64,000 nt of DNA from JABAAE01 sp905480545 (lineage in GTDB: Bacteria > Planctomycetota > Planctomycetia > Pirellulales > Pirellulaceae). This document shows positions 37,001 to 46,624 of this stretch, in pieces. The stretch spans positions 558,001 to 622,000 of the forward strand of contig CALSOR010000002.1 of the NCBI GenBank assembly GCA_943788025.1, read 5' to 3'. The translations under genes and the position numbers were made by a program. Each line of letters starts with the position of its first letter. Position 1 is the stretch's first letter. The notes under the pieces are model-generated. The model did no database searches, had not been told where the DNA came from, and saw nothing but the letters and a program-made list of their open reading frames with translations.

Positions 37001-40000
37001 CTTCGAGCAAAAAGATACGCCGCCAAAAGTCGTTTCCGGCAAGGTCAAAAAACAGGCAAAACCGAAAGTCGATCCGTCTCAGTTCATTACCGTGCAGGGT
37101 GCTTCACAACATAACCTTCGCAACGTCGACACCAAAATCGAACGGGACAAAATGACGGTCTTTTGCGGACCTAGTGGCAGCGGCAAAAGCTCGCTGGCGA
37201 TGGACACGATTTACGCGGAGGGACAACGCCGTTACGTGGAGAGCTTGAGTTCTTACGCTCGGCAGTTTGTCAATCAAATGCAAAAGCCGAACGTAGAAAA
37301 CATCGAAGGCCTTTCGCCAGCGATTGCGATCGAGCAAAAAAATCTGGGAAGTACACCGCGTTCCACTGTCGGAACGGTAACCGAAGTCTATGATTATCTT
37401 CGGATTTTGATGTCACGCTTGGGCGATTATTTCTGCCCTGATTGCGATATTCCGATCGGGACTCAAACGGTCGACCAGGTCGTCGAAAAAGTTGAAAAGC
37501 ACGCCGAAGGAACGAAGCTTTACCTGATGGCCCCGATGGAATTGAATCCGCAGTCCGATGTCGAAAATCTTTTTGAAGATTTTCAAGCAGCCGGTTTTGC
37601 CCGAGTTCGAATCGATGGAAAGACGTATTCGATCGACAACCCACCATCTCTAGACCGTCGTCAAAAGCATCGACTAGAAGTCGTGATTGACCGAGTCACC
37701 ATCAGTAAAAAGGCCCATTCGCGAATTGCGGAAAGTATCGAAGCGGCGCTTGCGATCGGCAAGGGTGTTTTACACGTCGCGATCTGCGACGACGAAATCG
37801 CCGAGGAACGCTGGGAAGTGACCAAGCACAGCCAGCATCTTGCCTGTGAAAAGTGTGAACGCAGTTTCGAACGACTTAGCCCCCACAATTTCTCCTTCAA
37901 CAGCCAACTTGGCTGGTGCGAAGCTTGCGAAGGTCTGGGAACACAAACCGGTGCCAATCCGGCAGCTTTAATCGACGATCCGAAGCTAACGTTGGCGAAG
38001 GGCGCCATCTTGCTGTGGCCAAATGTGTCCAACGAATTGGGCGGAAAAATGATCGCGGCGTTTGGAAAGGCAACGAACTTTCCGGTCAACAAGCCGATCG
38101 AAGATTTAACAACTCGCGAGCGCCGCATCCTGTTTCATGGAACCGGCGACCAATGGTTCGAGGTACGTAAAAACGCCGACGATCAGACATTTCTTTTTCG
38201 GTTTCAGTACAAGGGCCTCTATCCCGCGATGGATGATGCAGCGCGAACTTCGCCTGCATTCCGACGGCAACTTGAAAGTTTCATTGATGAGGTCGAATGC
38301 ACGAATTGCGATGGCAGCCGGTTACGAGATGATGCAGGGGCGATGCAGTTTCGCGGCCTGACGATCGGTGATATTTGTCGCCTGCCCCTTGGAAAACTGA
38401 TCGACACGGTGAAGAGCTGGAAGCTTGATTCGCGAGACAAAAAAATTGCGGGGGAAGTCCTCCGGGAAGTCAACAATCGTTTGCAGTTCCTTGTAGACGT
38501 AGGACTGTATTACTTAACACTCAGCCGAACAGCCGCATCGCTGTCCAATGGTGAAGCTCAGCGCATCCGCTTGGCAAGTCAATTGGGAAGCGGATTGTGC
38601 GGCGTGCTCTATGTACTGGACGAGCCGACCATCGGTTTGCATCCGCGTGACAACACTCGATTGCTCAAGGCACTTCATCGATTGCGGGACTTGGGCAACA
38701 CATTGCTGGTTGTGGAGCATGACAAAGAGGTCATTGAAAGCGCCGACGAGATCATTGACTTTGGCCCAAAAGCAGGTGTGAATGGGGGGCAAATCGTTGC
38801 CAGTGGCACGATGGAACAGATCTCAAAGAAGCGGGCTTCGGTGACCGGCGCGTACCTAACCGACAAAAAAGCGATTTGGATTCCAAAAACGCGACGACCT
38901 GGCTTGAAGCCGTTTTCAAATTCGACCGACCGCCTTGCACGGCTTGCGGCAAAGAAAGAAAATCCCAAGCCAAAAAAGAAGGGGCCAAAGAAAAAGAAGC
39001 CTTTCGATCCGACCCTTGCGACGTCAATCGATGTGATTGGCGCGAAACAAAACAATTTGAAGGGAATTAACGTCAGCATTCCGCTGGAAACCGTAACGGT
39101 AATTACCGGTCCAAGTGGTTGCGGGAAAAGCTCATTGGTCAACGACATTTTATTCCGCGCCTTAGCCAGGCGATTGCACCGCGCAACGCAGACCGTTGGA
39201 AACCACGATGGCCTTCGTGGTGTCCAGAACATTAATAAAGTCATTCGCGTTGATCAAACTCCGCTGGGGAATTCTCCCTCGTCCAATCCGGCAACTTACA
39301 CGGGCGTTTTCGAATTGATTCGAATTCTATTCTCACAGCTTCCCGAAAGTAAAGTTCGGGGATTTTCACCACGTCGATTCAGCTTCAATGTCCCCGGTGG
39401 TCGATGCGAAGAATGCACTGGCAATGGACAGACTTGTATCGAGATGCACTTTCTACCCGACGTTTGGGTCCGGTGCGAAACATGTGAGGGCAGTCGCTAC
39501 AATGAAGAGACGTTGGCGGTCAAATATCATGGCTATACCATCAGTGACGTTTTGGAGATGAGTTGCGGCGAGGCGTCACAGCTTTTCAAAAACATTCCAA
39601 AAATTCGGCGAACCATCCAAACACTTTGTGACGTTGGACTCGACTATGTTCGTCTGGGGCAATCAGCACCGACGCTAAGCGGTGGTGAAGCGCAACGCGT
39701 TAAGCTGGCTGCGGAACTTGCGAGACCAGACACGGGGCGTACTTTGTATTTGCTTGATGAGCCAACGACCGGATTGCACTTTTCCGATTTGGAAAAATTA
39801 ATGGAAGTGTTGCATCGACTGGTGGATGTTGGAAACACCGTCGTTTTGATCGAGCACAATCTAGACGTAATCAAGAACGCCGATTGGGTCATCGATATGG
39901 GACCGGAGGCAGGGCAGGATGGCGGATTGGTCGTCGCGACTGGTACACCGGAGCAAATTATTGAGCACGCGATGGCGGCAAAAAAGAAAAGCTCCACTTT

Positions 40001-41069
40001 ACTGCGCAGTTTCACTGGCGAAGCACTCAAGTCATCCCTGGTTACCGCCCATTACAAAGACCGCGAGACCTACGATCCGTATGAAGCGGAAAAAGAACGC
40101 AAGGGTGACCTCGACATCACCGAGGTCGGCAATGACATTGCGATGCCTTGGGAGCGAGATGGACGTGCATGGCACACCGCCGATTGCGTCGATCGAAATG
40201 GTTCACCCGTAAAATGGGATGGACGAATCGTTGCTCAGGTGGTCGAAAAGATTCAGGAGCTGGGCGATTTTTCTGAAACGGATTGGAACAGTCGAAATGT
40301 GGTCGAAATTACCGGAAAAAAGAAGACGCTGGGTTGGTTCTTTCATGCGTTAACCGGTGAATCATGGCTTTTGAAGATGAAGTTCCGTGTTCGTCGAAAT
40401 ACTTTCAAGAAAGAGGATTTGCAGACGAGACTCCCTTTGATGACGCTAAACCAGGTCGATGATATCCCGCTTTATGGCAATGATTCGCGGGTCAAATGCA
40501 AGAACTTGGCTGGGCCGTGGCAAGAGGTTGAAATCCGCGCCTTTACCCTGGAAGAATTAAATCGAACCGAGTTCTGGGATTTTCTCAAGGATGCCGTGAA
40601 TGGCTTCGAATTCCACTCTGAAAAAGCTGAAGAGGATATCGAAAGCCACATGCCGTGGAAGAAACTTGGGCGGCAATGGCATTATTCGACCAACGGTTTT
40701 TCGATTGGTGAAACTCGTAAATGGGATGAACAAATCCTCAATAGTCTGGAGGGCTTGATCAACGAGATTGGTGGGGAAATCGATTGGTCGTGGGACAACA
40801 AAGACCACGCGAAATTTATGCTGAAGGACTTTGACGGAATTTGGGGATCGATCAATACCAAAACGGAAGACACCGTTCCGCTTGTACTTTATCATTCCAA
40901 AGATTTAATCACCCTGGACGAAATTTCAAAATTCGGCGCTTCTGTGGAATTGGATTCCGAAGATGATGAAAAGGATTACTTGAGAATTGACTTCAATTCC
41001 AAAGATCAGCTTGAGGACAAATCGTTGCAAGAATTCCTGGAAAAACACCTTTCCATGATTAAAGCCTAG
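34083..41069 (+). CDS. uvrA: Tandem double-length excinuclease UvrA with repeated C-terminal domain
   Basis: 2,328 residues against about 940 for a usual UvrA. Module 1 (about 1-990) and module 2 (about 1000-1985) are each complete: Walker A near 33 and 675 (GVSGSGKSS), and near 1029 (GPSGSGKSS) and 1676 (GPSGCGKSS); zinc-binding CxxC pairs in all four halves; ILDEPSIGLHARDN, LLDEPTTGLH, VLDEPTIGLHPRDN, LLDEPTTGLH. Signatures are LSGGE in three sites, but LSNGE near residue 1489 in module 2. A Lys/Pro-rich linker (1624-1641) splits module 2. The tail carries two homologous copies of an extra domain (about 2017-2175 and 2188-2328; MPWERDGRAWH and MPWKKLGRQWH). It should recognise DNA damage with UvrB, possibly as a covalent dimer. 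Confidence 0.95.
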   Translation: MPVSDIVIKGAREHNLQDVSVTLPRNQLICLTGVSGSGKSSLAFDTLYAEGQRRYIESLSSFARQFLGQMPKPDVDLISGLSPSISISQKSAGNNPRSTVGTITEIYDYLRVLFARVGSGHCPKCGDPITAQSRDEIIGRISRFEKNAKYMILSPIVRAQKGAHRDLFEDLLKQGFVRARVNGEVVALSEDHNLDRQLRHNIEVVIDRLVNKGNIRGRLSEAVDLALKIGKGNLIAMIENDDAPTGEDDIDAKKPSHSDAVFSADYACVKCGISFDPPTPQMFSFNSPQGMCLTCDGLGDLFSFDPELLIPDHTKSFKDGAIPLIGDWKEVGRWKRHIYEGVAESLERSQELPTDHMLETPWEQLDEELQQAWLYGTGDLHVTFTWRGGSSPMKYGGTFDGVIPDLMSKYQELKSKPAMRKYEEFMSNIRCPECDGERLSEQARSVKLKSGHKDFSQAPLLTLPEIVSLPVSDAAEFFSQIELDETRAFIATEALKEVRNRLGFLLNVGLEYLTLDRSAPTLSGGEAQRIRLAGQIGSGLVGVLYILDEPSIGLHARDNDRLISTLLKLRDMGNTVVVVEHDEDTMWASDHIIDFGPGPGIRGGEVVVEGSPADVIKSKRSLTGQFLNRTMTVPRREQSRGAKEGQYLRIHGAKHNNLKDVTAEIPLGSFVCITGVSGSGKSSLVNGILVEALRRDLNRGLGEPGEHDEITGLEYLDKLIAIDQSPIGRTPRSNPGTYIKVFDEIRSLFAQLPDSKKRGFKPGRFSFNVKGGRCEACEGNGANKLEMDFLADIWVTCQVCQGNRFNHETLQVKFKDHNIAEILDMEVGHALELFENIPKIYDKLLTVKNVGLDYLKIGQPSPTLSGGEAQRIKLARELVKKSTGQTLYLLDEPTTGLHFADIRLLVDVLQQFADAGNTVLVVEHNLDVIQTADWIIDIGPEGGSGGGNIVVAGPPEKVAECKESYTGRALKKYFEQKDTPPKVVSGKVKKQAKPKVDPSQFITVQGASQHNLRNVDTKIERDKMTVFCGPSGSGKSSLAMDTIYAEGQRRYVESLSSYARQFVNQMQKPNVENIEGLSPAIAIEQKNLGSTPRSTVGTVTEVYDYLRILMSRLGDYFCPDCDIPIGTQTVDQVVEKVEKHAEGTKLYLMAPMELNPQSDVENLFEDFQAAGFARVRIDGKTYSIDNPPSLDRRQKHRLEVVIDRVTISKKAHSRIAESIEAALAIGKGVLHVAICDDEIAEERWEVTKHSQHLACEKCERSFERLSPHNFSFNSQLGWCEACEGLGTQTGANPAALIDDPKLTLAKGAILLWPNVSNELGGKMIAAFGKATNFPVNKPIEDLTTRERRILFHGTGDQWFEVRKNADDQTFLFRFQYKGLYPAMDDAARTSPAFRRQLESFIDEVECTNCDGSRLRDDAGAMQFRGLTIGDICRLPLGKLIDTVKSWKLDSRDKKIAGEVLREVNNRLQFLVDVGLYYLTLSRTAASLSNGEAQRIRLASQLGSGLCGVLYVLDEPTIGLHPRDNTRLLKALHRLRDLGNTLLVVEHDKEVIESADEIIDFGPKAGVNGGQIVASGTMEQISKKRASVTGAYLTDKKAIWIPKTRRPGLKPFSNSTDRLARLAAKKENPKPKKKGPKKKKPFDPTLATSIDVIGAKQNNLKGINVSIPLETVTVITGPSGCGKSSLVNDILFRALARRLHRATQTVGNHDGLRGVQNINKVIRVDQTPLGNSPSSNPATYTGVFELIRILFSQLPESKVRGFSPRRFSFNVPGGRCEECTGNGQTCIEMHFLPDVWVRCETCEGSRYNEETLAVKYHGYTISDVLEMSCGEASQLFKNIPKIRRTIQTLCDVGLDYVRLGQSAPTLSGGEAQRVKLAAELARPDTGRTLYLLDEPTTGLHFSDLEKLMEVLHRLVDVGNTVVLIEHNLDVIKNADWVIDMGPEAGQDGGLVVATGTPEQIIEHAMAAKKKSSTLLRSFTGEALKSSLVTAHYKDRETYDPYEAEKERKGDLDITEVGNDIAMPWERDGRAWHTADCVDRNGSPVKWDGRIVAQVVEKIQELGDFSETDWNSRNVVEITGKKKTLGWFFHALTGESWLLKMKFRVRRNTFKKEDLQTRLPLMTLNQVDDIPLYGNDSRVKCKNLAGPWQEVEIRAFTLEELNRTEFWDFLKDAVNGFEFHSEKAEEDIESHMPWKKLGRQWHYSTNGFSIGETRKWDEQILNSLEGLINEIGGEIDWSWDNKDHAKFMLKDFDGIWGSINTKTEDTVPLVLYHSKDLITLDEISKFGASVELDSEDDEKDYLRIDFNSKDQLEDKSLQEFLEKHLSMIKA

Positions 41070-42023
41070 CGATTGATTGAATGACCGGCGATTGACTCAT
41101 TAAACACATGACTCTCCCTTCGTGAAATCTTGAGGTAGGCCGCAAAAAGCAACAAGATCGACGACGCGGGCGGGGGTTGATTTATGGCCATTCACGATTC
41201 GTCGAAATGACGTCCAGTTCCCAAGCGTTCCGGCAAATTGTCGGCCAACGACATGGGCGGCGCTCGAAGAATCTTGACGGTGCGGCAGCCGCTGCAAAGT
41301 CCAATCTTGGATCCGATCAGATACCCGTCGGGTGGAAACCGTCACACCGATTGCAGCCACGGAAAACGAAGATCGCCAATGCACTTGATCGCCAATGCAC
41401 TTGATCGCGACGTGGATAACGTTTTTACACTTCCTGTTAACGATTTCGCGCAGCATCAGATTGCTACTGCGAGCACTTCGGCATGACCGAAATTGAACGT
41501 GACGGCCCGAATTTCAACGTGTCCTTTGTCGTCAGTCGGATGGACTTTGCTATCACTTTAACGAACCCATTTCTGCCTAGCCGTTTCTCACTGCAAAGCT
41601 TGGCTGGCAATCCAGAGTCTCGGAATTCATCGACAGCCTCATCTAAAAAAACTTTCTTGATCTGACCGATCCGCGTCATGAAATCCAACTGTTCGATCTG
41701 CGGAAAATGCAAAGGCAAATTGACGAATTGTGTTGATGAAGACGCCGTCTGCAAGAGCTGGGTGTTCCCCCAAATCGCAGCTCACCAAGAAGATCAGCCG
41801 ATTTATGTCGAACAAAACGAAGGCATCTCAATCGATCGCTATCACCAAATCGTTCATGAAATGTTGCGTACCGATGACCAGTCCAACGCGGTTTTCTGCA
41901 ACATCAGTATCGGCCATCGAAGAATTTGGCCGTTTAACGCTGGATTTCCAAGCATACAAACTTGCTGGATTCTTGCACTTTAATCAGACAAAATAGAGAC
42001 TCTTCCTTCTGACACCACCGCTC
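41070..42023. other. Decayed region without intact gene
   Basis: About 950 bp with coding-like but broken sequence. On the minus strand 41192-41341 reads GYLIGSKIGLCSGCRTVKIL in an open frame with no start codon and a stop just upstream. Around 41465-41560 the minus strand gives HVEIRAVTFNFGHAEVLAVA. A plus-strand frame (41678-41983) is open for 101 codons but matches nothing I know. The 16-bp repeat below lies inside. I regard this as remnants of one or more lost genes. Confidence 0.45.
41371..41408. repeat. 16-bp tandem repeat
   Basis: GATCGCCAATGCACTT at 41371-41386 and 41387-41402, with a partial third copy (GATCGC). Confidence 0.95.
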
Positions 42024-45005
42024 ATGCGCTACTTCAATTCCATATTCACGCATCCGTTGCAATTCCTTTTGCATTCGTTGCTGCTCCTCCTGCAGATCCA
42101 TCTCTGCAAAATGACAGCGATTGGGGAAGATTCTTTTGAACGCCATGTTGCGCCGATTTTGATTAAACGATGCGTCGAATGTCACAATCAAACCGAATCA
42201 AGTGGCGGTTTGGATTTGACCAATAGAAAATCATTTCGTTCTGGCGGGGATTCAGGTGAAGAACTTTTTAATCCTGTCGTGGAAGAAAACTACCTGATCG
42301 ATCGTATTGTCAGCGGCGAAATGCCACCAGAAGAACGCGGAACTTCGAAACGGTTGCCAGACTCAGAAATCGGTGAACTGAAGAAGTGGATTCGGGATGC
42401 AGCAACTTGGCCGGCTGACCGCGAACTGGATTTATACGAATTCACCAACGAAGTTCGAGGTGGCCGAGATTGGTGGAGTTTTCAGCCGATTCAAGCGTAC
42501 CCAACTCCAGGATCCAGCCTGTCAAATTCCGCATTTCACAATCCCATCGATGCATTTGTTTTTGACCAACACAAAAAAAACGGATTGAATTTTGCCCCCG
42601 TAGCATCGCGTGAACGAATTTTTCGGCGGGTGTCTTTTGATGTTGTTGGATTGCCGCCCACGGCCGAAGACCTGGAGCAATTCGCCCACGACGAAACTCC
42701 AGATGCCTATTCGAAATTGGTAGATCGGCTTTTAAGTTCTCCACGATTTGGTGAACACGTTGGTCGGGACTGGCTAGATCTGGTTCGCTATGCAGATACA
42801 AACGGTTATGAGCGGGATGCTGAGAAAAAATTTGCGTGGAAGTACCGCGACTACGTCATCGAATCTTTCAATTCCGACAAACCGTTCGACCAATTTATCA
42901 TGCAACAACTGGCGGGCGATCAACTATCACCGCTTAAGGAAGAAAACATTGTTGCAACAACGATGTTGCGATTAGGCACATGGGACGACGAGCCCAATGA
43001 TAAACTCGAATACAAATACGACCGACTTGAAGATCTAATTCATGTGACCTCAACGGCGTTTTTGGGTTTAACCGTAAAGTGTGCTCGTTGTCACGACCAC
43101 AAATTTGATCCGATTCCTCAAATTGATTACTATCGCGCGGCAACCATCTTTTGGCCTGGTGACTTGATTGGCAATACCGATGAAAAGGTAAAGGGTTTTG
43201 ACGCGTACGGTTGGACCGACCGGACAGCTTCACCGGATCCTGTTCGATTGCTTAAAAAAGGCAACCCCCGCGATCTTGGCGATGTCATCGAGCCTGGATT
43301 CCTTTCGGTGATCAAATTGCTGGATACGCCATTTGCATCACCATCGTCAAACGACGTTGATTCTGGACGTAGGTTTGAATATGCGAATCGTTTGATCAAC
43401 AACAAGAACCCGTTGGTCGCACGAGTGATCGCCAACCGAATTTGGCAGCACTATTTCGGATACGGATTGGTTCGAAGCGTCAATAATTTTGGTTACAAGG
43501 GTGACTTGCCAACACACCCAAAATTACTTGATTGGTTGGCATCGGAATTAATCCGGAACAATTGGAACATGAAACCCATCCACCGGTTGATTTTATTGTC
43601 GCGAACTTATCAACAAGATTCCGTGCATCCAGAAGCAAAAAGAATGTTTGCGGTCGACCCCTTAAACCAATTCCTTTGGCGGATGAATCGTAGACGATTG
43701 AAAGCAGAAGCGATCCGCGACACGTTTTTGGTATTGTCCGGCGACTTGAATTTTCAAATGGGAGGCCGTGGGTTTACACCAGACGTTTCTGAAGAAGCAC
43801 TGGAAGGGCTCTCTAAACAGGCGGGAGCATGGAGCGCCTCCACTTTCGATCAACAATCGCGTCGTGCCGCATACATGAACGTCAAGCGATCCTTAGTCCC
43901 GCCATTGATTGCAAATTTTGATTTTGCCGATTCAACACGACCATGCGGACAACGCGATTTGACCATTGTTGCCCCACAAGCCCTTGCGCTCATGAACAAT
44001 CATTTCGTTCATGAGCAAAGCTCGCGTTTTGCAGATCGGATTTCTAGTCAATCACAAGATATTAAAGAAAGCGTTTCGACCGCAATGCGTTTTGCCCTTG
44101 GCCGCGAACCCTCGACAAACGAAATAAGAAATGCTGTCGAATTCGTTAAGGAACAAAAACAAACCTTTGAAATCACACGAAAAGCCGATCGACTTCTCAG
44201 TCAAGCTGCGAATTCAAAAAAAGCTCCCTTGGAGTTGCCAACCGAACGGATGAAGCTTCATTTGGAAGCCGGAAAAAATTTGGTGATGGATGAAGCGAAA
44301 AAGATTTTACGATGGTCTGATAAAAAAAGGAACGTATTCGCTACACCTGCAAGTCAGCGCTTAGCACCAAATTTTCTATTAAATGCATTGGACCAACATC
44401 CAGCGGTTGAATTCAATGGCGTTGATCAGTTCCTGGAAATTAACGCGCAAGTATTGGAATCTGCTGAATTCACAATTGTCTTCGTCGGACACGACAATAA
44501 CCAAACGGGGAGTCGCGAATTCTTTTCCAACTGGAATCGTAACGGGAATTCAACTTCCTCCGTTTTCCTCGGTTTGACAGATGGGCGTTCCGTTCGGTTT
44601 TCAGATCAGTTTCGTGCCGTGGGCCCCGTTGGCCAACGGCCATTTTTGATGTCGGCGGTTACCAGCAAAAGTCGACTTTCGCTGTATATCGGTCGCAATG
44701 AGATTGGACATCGCCGCACTGGACTGTCCGATCGCAAACTTGATACGAAATATGTTTTGGGAACGCAGGGGAACTTTGGTGCGGAATATTTAAAAGGTTG
44801 GCTCGCGGAAATCATCGTATATGATCGAGCATTATCAAAACGCGAACTTGAATCTGTCTGGGGCGTGATGGAGGCTAAATATCCGTCAATCACTACCGAA
44901 AACAGCTCTACCCAAAAAGCCGTTGAACAGACTCCCGAAACGCTGGCTTTCGCTTCTTTTTGCCACGTGCTTTTCAATTCCAACGAATTGATTTTCGTTG
45001 ACTAA
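42024..45005 (+). CDS. PSD1-type planctomycete cytochrome c protein with DUF1549, DUF1553 and LamG regions
   Basis: 993 residues. A signal peptide (1-25) is followed by a planctomycete cytochrome c domain (CVECH near residue 50; EMPPEER), a DUF1549 region (about 170-350; FDQFIMQQLAGDQL, CARCHDHKFDPI which is a second CxxCH motif), a DUF1553 region (about 450-690; NRIWQHYFGYGLVRS, MNRRRLKAEAIRD, ALALMNNHF) and a LamG-like module (about 790-970; AVEFNGVDQFLEI, EIIVYDRALSKRELE). The DUF1501 gene starts 14 bp downstream, the standard partner for this family. The pair is thought to work outside the cytoplasm on unknown, perhaps polysaccharide-related, substrates. Confidence 0.93.
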   Translation: MRYFNSIFTHPLQFLLHSLLLLLQIHLCKMTAIGEDSFERHVAPILIKRCVECHNQTESSGGLDLTNRKSFRSGGDSGEELFNPVVEENYLIDRIVSGEMPPEERGTSKRLPDSEIGELKKWIRDAATWPADRELDLYEFTNEVRGGRDWWSFQPIQAYPTPGSSLSNSAFHNPIDAFVFDQHKKNGLNFAPVASRERIFRRVSFDVVGLPPTAEDLEQFAHDETPDAYSKLVDRLLSSPRFGEHVGRDWLDLVRYADTNGYERDAEKKFAWKYRDYVIESFNSDKPFDQFIMQQLAGDQLSPLKEENIVATTMLRLGTWDDEPNDKLEYKYDRLEDLIHVTSTAFLGLTVKCARCHDHKFDPIPQIDYYRAATIFWPGDLIGNTDEKVKGFDAYGWTDRTASPDPVRLLKKGNPRDLGDVIEPGFLSVIKLLDTPFASPSSNDVDSGRRFEYANRLINNKNPLVARVIANRIWQHYFGYGLVRSVNNFGYKGDLPTHPKLLDWLASELIRNNWNMKPIHRLILLSRTYQQDSVHPEAKRMFAVDPLNQFLWRMNRRRLKAEAIRDTFLVLSGDLNFQMGGRGFTPDVSEEALEGLSKQAGAWSASTFDQQSRRAAYMNVKRSLVPPLIANFDFADSTRPCGQRDLTIVAPQALALMNNHFVHEQSSRFADRISSQSQDIKESVSTAMRFALGREPSTNEIRNAVEFVKEQKQTFEITRKADRLLSQAANSKKAPLELPTERMKLHLEAGKNLVMDEAKKILRWSDKKRNVFATPASQRLAPNFLLNALDQHPAVEFNGVDQFLEINAQVLESAEFTIVFVGHDNNQTGSREFFSNWNRNGNSTSSVFLGLTDGRSVRFSDQFRAVGPVGQRPFLMSAVTSKSRLSLYIGRNEIGHRRTGLSDRKLDTKYVLGTQGNFGAEYLKGWLAEIIVYDRALSKRELESVWGVMEAKYPSITTENSSTQKAVEQTPETLAFASFCHVLFNSNELIFVD

Positions 45006-45019
45006 AACAAGTAGGTGCT

Positions 45020-46492
45020 ATGAAACATCATCAGAAGAGATCAGCCAATCGATATCCCTGTGGCATTTCTCGTCGCGAGGCGGTTTGGCAAATGGGATGC
45101 GGTTTTGCTGGACTGGCATTGGTTGATTTGCTCTCCGAGTCGAATTTCTTTGATGGCGTTGCCCATGCGGACGACCTGGAGACTTTGCAACCCCAATCGC
45201 CCACAAGACATTTCGACTCAAAAATCAAGTCTGTAATATTCTTGATGATGAACGGTGCTCCATCGCAGGTCGATACATTTGATTACAAGCCGATGCTGCG
45301 AAAGTATTCAGGTAAAGAACTGCCAGCAGATAAAAACTTTATCAATTCAGGCGGACGAAAGATCGGATACTTAACTCCAGAATTTCGAAAATTTCGACGA
45401 GGTGGTGATTCTGGATTATTGATTTCTGATTATTTCCCCAACGTTCGACAACACGCGGATAAGCTTGCCGTAATCAACTCTTGCCACACCGACAGTCATG
45501 CGCACGGGTCGGCGTTGGTTGCAATGAATACCGGCAGCGTCTTTATTGGAAGACCATCGCTTGGAAGTTGGTCGGTGTATGGCCTGGGAAGTGAAAATGA
45601 AAACCTGCCCGGCTATGTGGTGATCATGGATAAACGAGGAGGCCCGATTAGTGGTCAACCAAATTATTCAGCCGGTTTCATGCCGGCACAGTATCAGGGG
45701 ACGTTATTTCGACCGACCGGGGATCCTGTTTTGGATTTGTCTGGCCCCGAGCACATGACCGCGAAAACACAGCTTCAGCAGCTTGAGTTCCTTAAAAAAA
45801 TAAATCGGGCGCATGCCAAGTCACGGCAAAACGATGACCAACTATTAGCAAGGATCAAGAGCTATGAGTTAGCCTATCGGATGCAGTCAGAAGCACCTGA
45901 AGCTGTCTCGTTCGCTGATGAAACTCAAGAGACACTTGATCTCTACGGTGTTGGGAAAGAACCGACTGATGAATACGGGCGTAATTGCCTGATCGGTCGA
46001 CGTTTGGTTGAGCGTGGCGTTCGCTTTGTCCAGCTATATTCCGGTGGCGGCCATTTGGAGGACACATGGGATGCACATGCGGGAATCGAATCCAACCATG
46101 GGAAGCATGCCGCAGAAGTTGATCAGCCAATCGCTGGTTTGTTAACCGATCTTGAGCGGAGAGGTTTATTGGACGAGACGCTCGTTGTTTGGGGTGGTGA
46201 ATTCGGCCGGATGCCGTTTAGCGAAGGAAAAAATCAACCCGGGCGGAATCACAACCCCTACGGTTTTACGATGTGGTTTGCCGGCGGTGGCGTGAAAGGT
46301 GGAATCAATTACGGCGCGACGGATGAACTTGGCTTTGCGGCGGTCGACAACAAAGCCCATGTCCATGACATCCATGCCACGATCCTTCACTTACTCGGCT
46401 TGGATCACGAACGGTTGTCTTACTTTTACCAAGGAAGAAAAGAAACGTTGACTGATGTACATGGGCAGGTTCTTCGCGGCGTTCTTGCGTAG
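45020..46492 (+). CDS. DUF1501 family protein
   Basis: 490 residues. The N-terminus has a Tat-like signal (SRREAVWQMGCGFAGLALVDL), so it may be exported folded. The body is the DUF1501 (alkaline phosphatase-like fold) family: SVIFLMMNGAPSQVDTFDYK, HTDSHAHGSALVAMNTG, TLVVWGGEFGRMPF and VHDIHATILHLLGLDHERL. It follows the DUF1549/DUF1553 protein by 14 bp with AGGTG before the start, an arrangement repeated many times in planctomycete genomes. Their joint reaction is not established. Confidence 0.95.
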   Translation: MKHHQKRSANRYPCGISRREAVWQMGCGFAGLALVDLLSESNFFDGVAHADDLETLQPQSPTRHFDSKIKSVIFLMMNGAPSQVDTFDYKPMLRKYSGKELPADKNFINSGGRKIGYLTPEFRKFRRGGDSGLLISDYFPNVRQHADKLAVINSCHTDSHAHGSALVAMNTGSVFIGRPSLGSWSVYGLGSENENLPGYVVIMDKRGGPISGQPNYSAGFMPAQYQGTLFRPTGDPVLDLSGPEHMTAKTQLQQLEFLKKINRAHAKSRQNDDQLLARIKSYELAYRMQSEAPEAVSFADETQETLDLYGVGKEPTDEYGRNCLIGRRLVERGVRFVQLYSGGGHLEDTWDAHAGIESNHGKHAAEVDQPIAGLLTDLERRGLLDETLVVWGGEFGRMPFSEGKNQPGRNHNPYGFTMWFAGGGVKGGINYGATDELGFAAVDNKAHVHDIHATILHLLGLDHERLSYFYQGRKETLTDVHGQVLRGVLA

Positions 46493-46560
46493 CAGATTGA
46501 CCAACAGTTCGCATTTCAGCAGAAACCCAAACGAACCTGAGGGGAACGTCCAGCGATTCG

Positions 46561-46608
46561 CCTTGCTCGCGGGGGATTGGTAAACCTTGCTCGCGGGGGA
46601 TTGGTAAA
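46561..46608. repeat. 24-bp perfect tandem duplication
   Basis: The 24-base unit 46561-46584 (starts CCTTGCTCGCGGGG) is repeated exactly at 46585-46608 in the spacer between the convergent DUF1501 and metF genes. Confidence 0.95.
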
Positions 46609-46624
46609 CTAGCAGTCGCCTTGG

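Noticed and set aside
41678..41983. 101-codon plus-strand frame with several cysteines
   Set aside because: No homology recognised, and both strands look equally coding-like; kept only as part of the decayed region.
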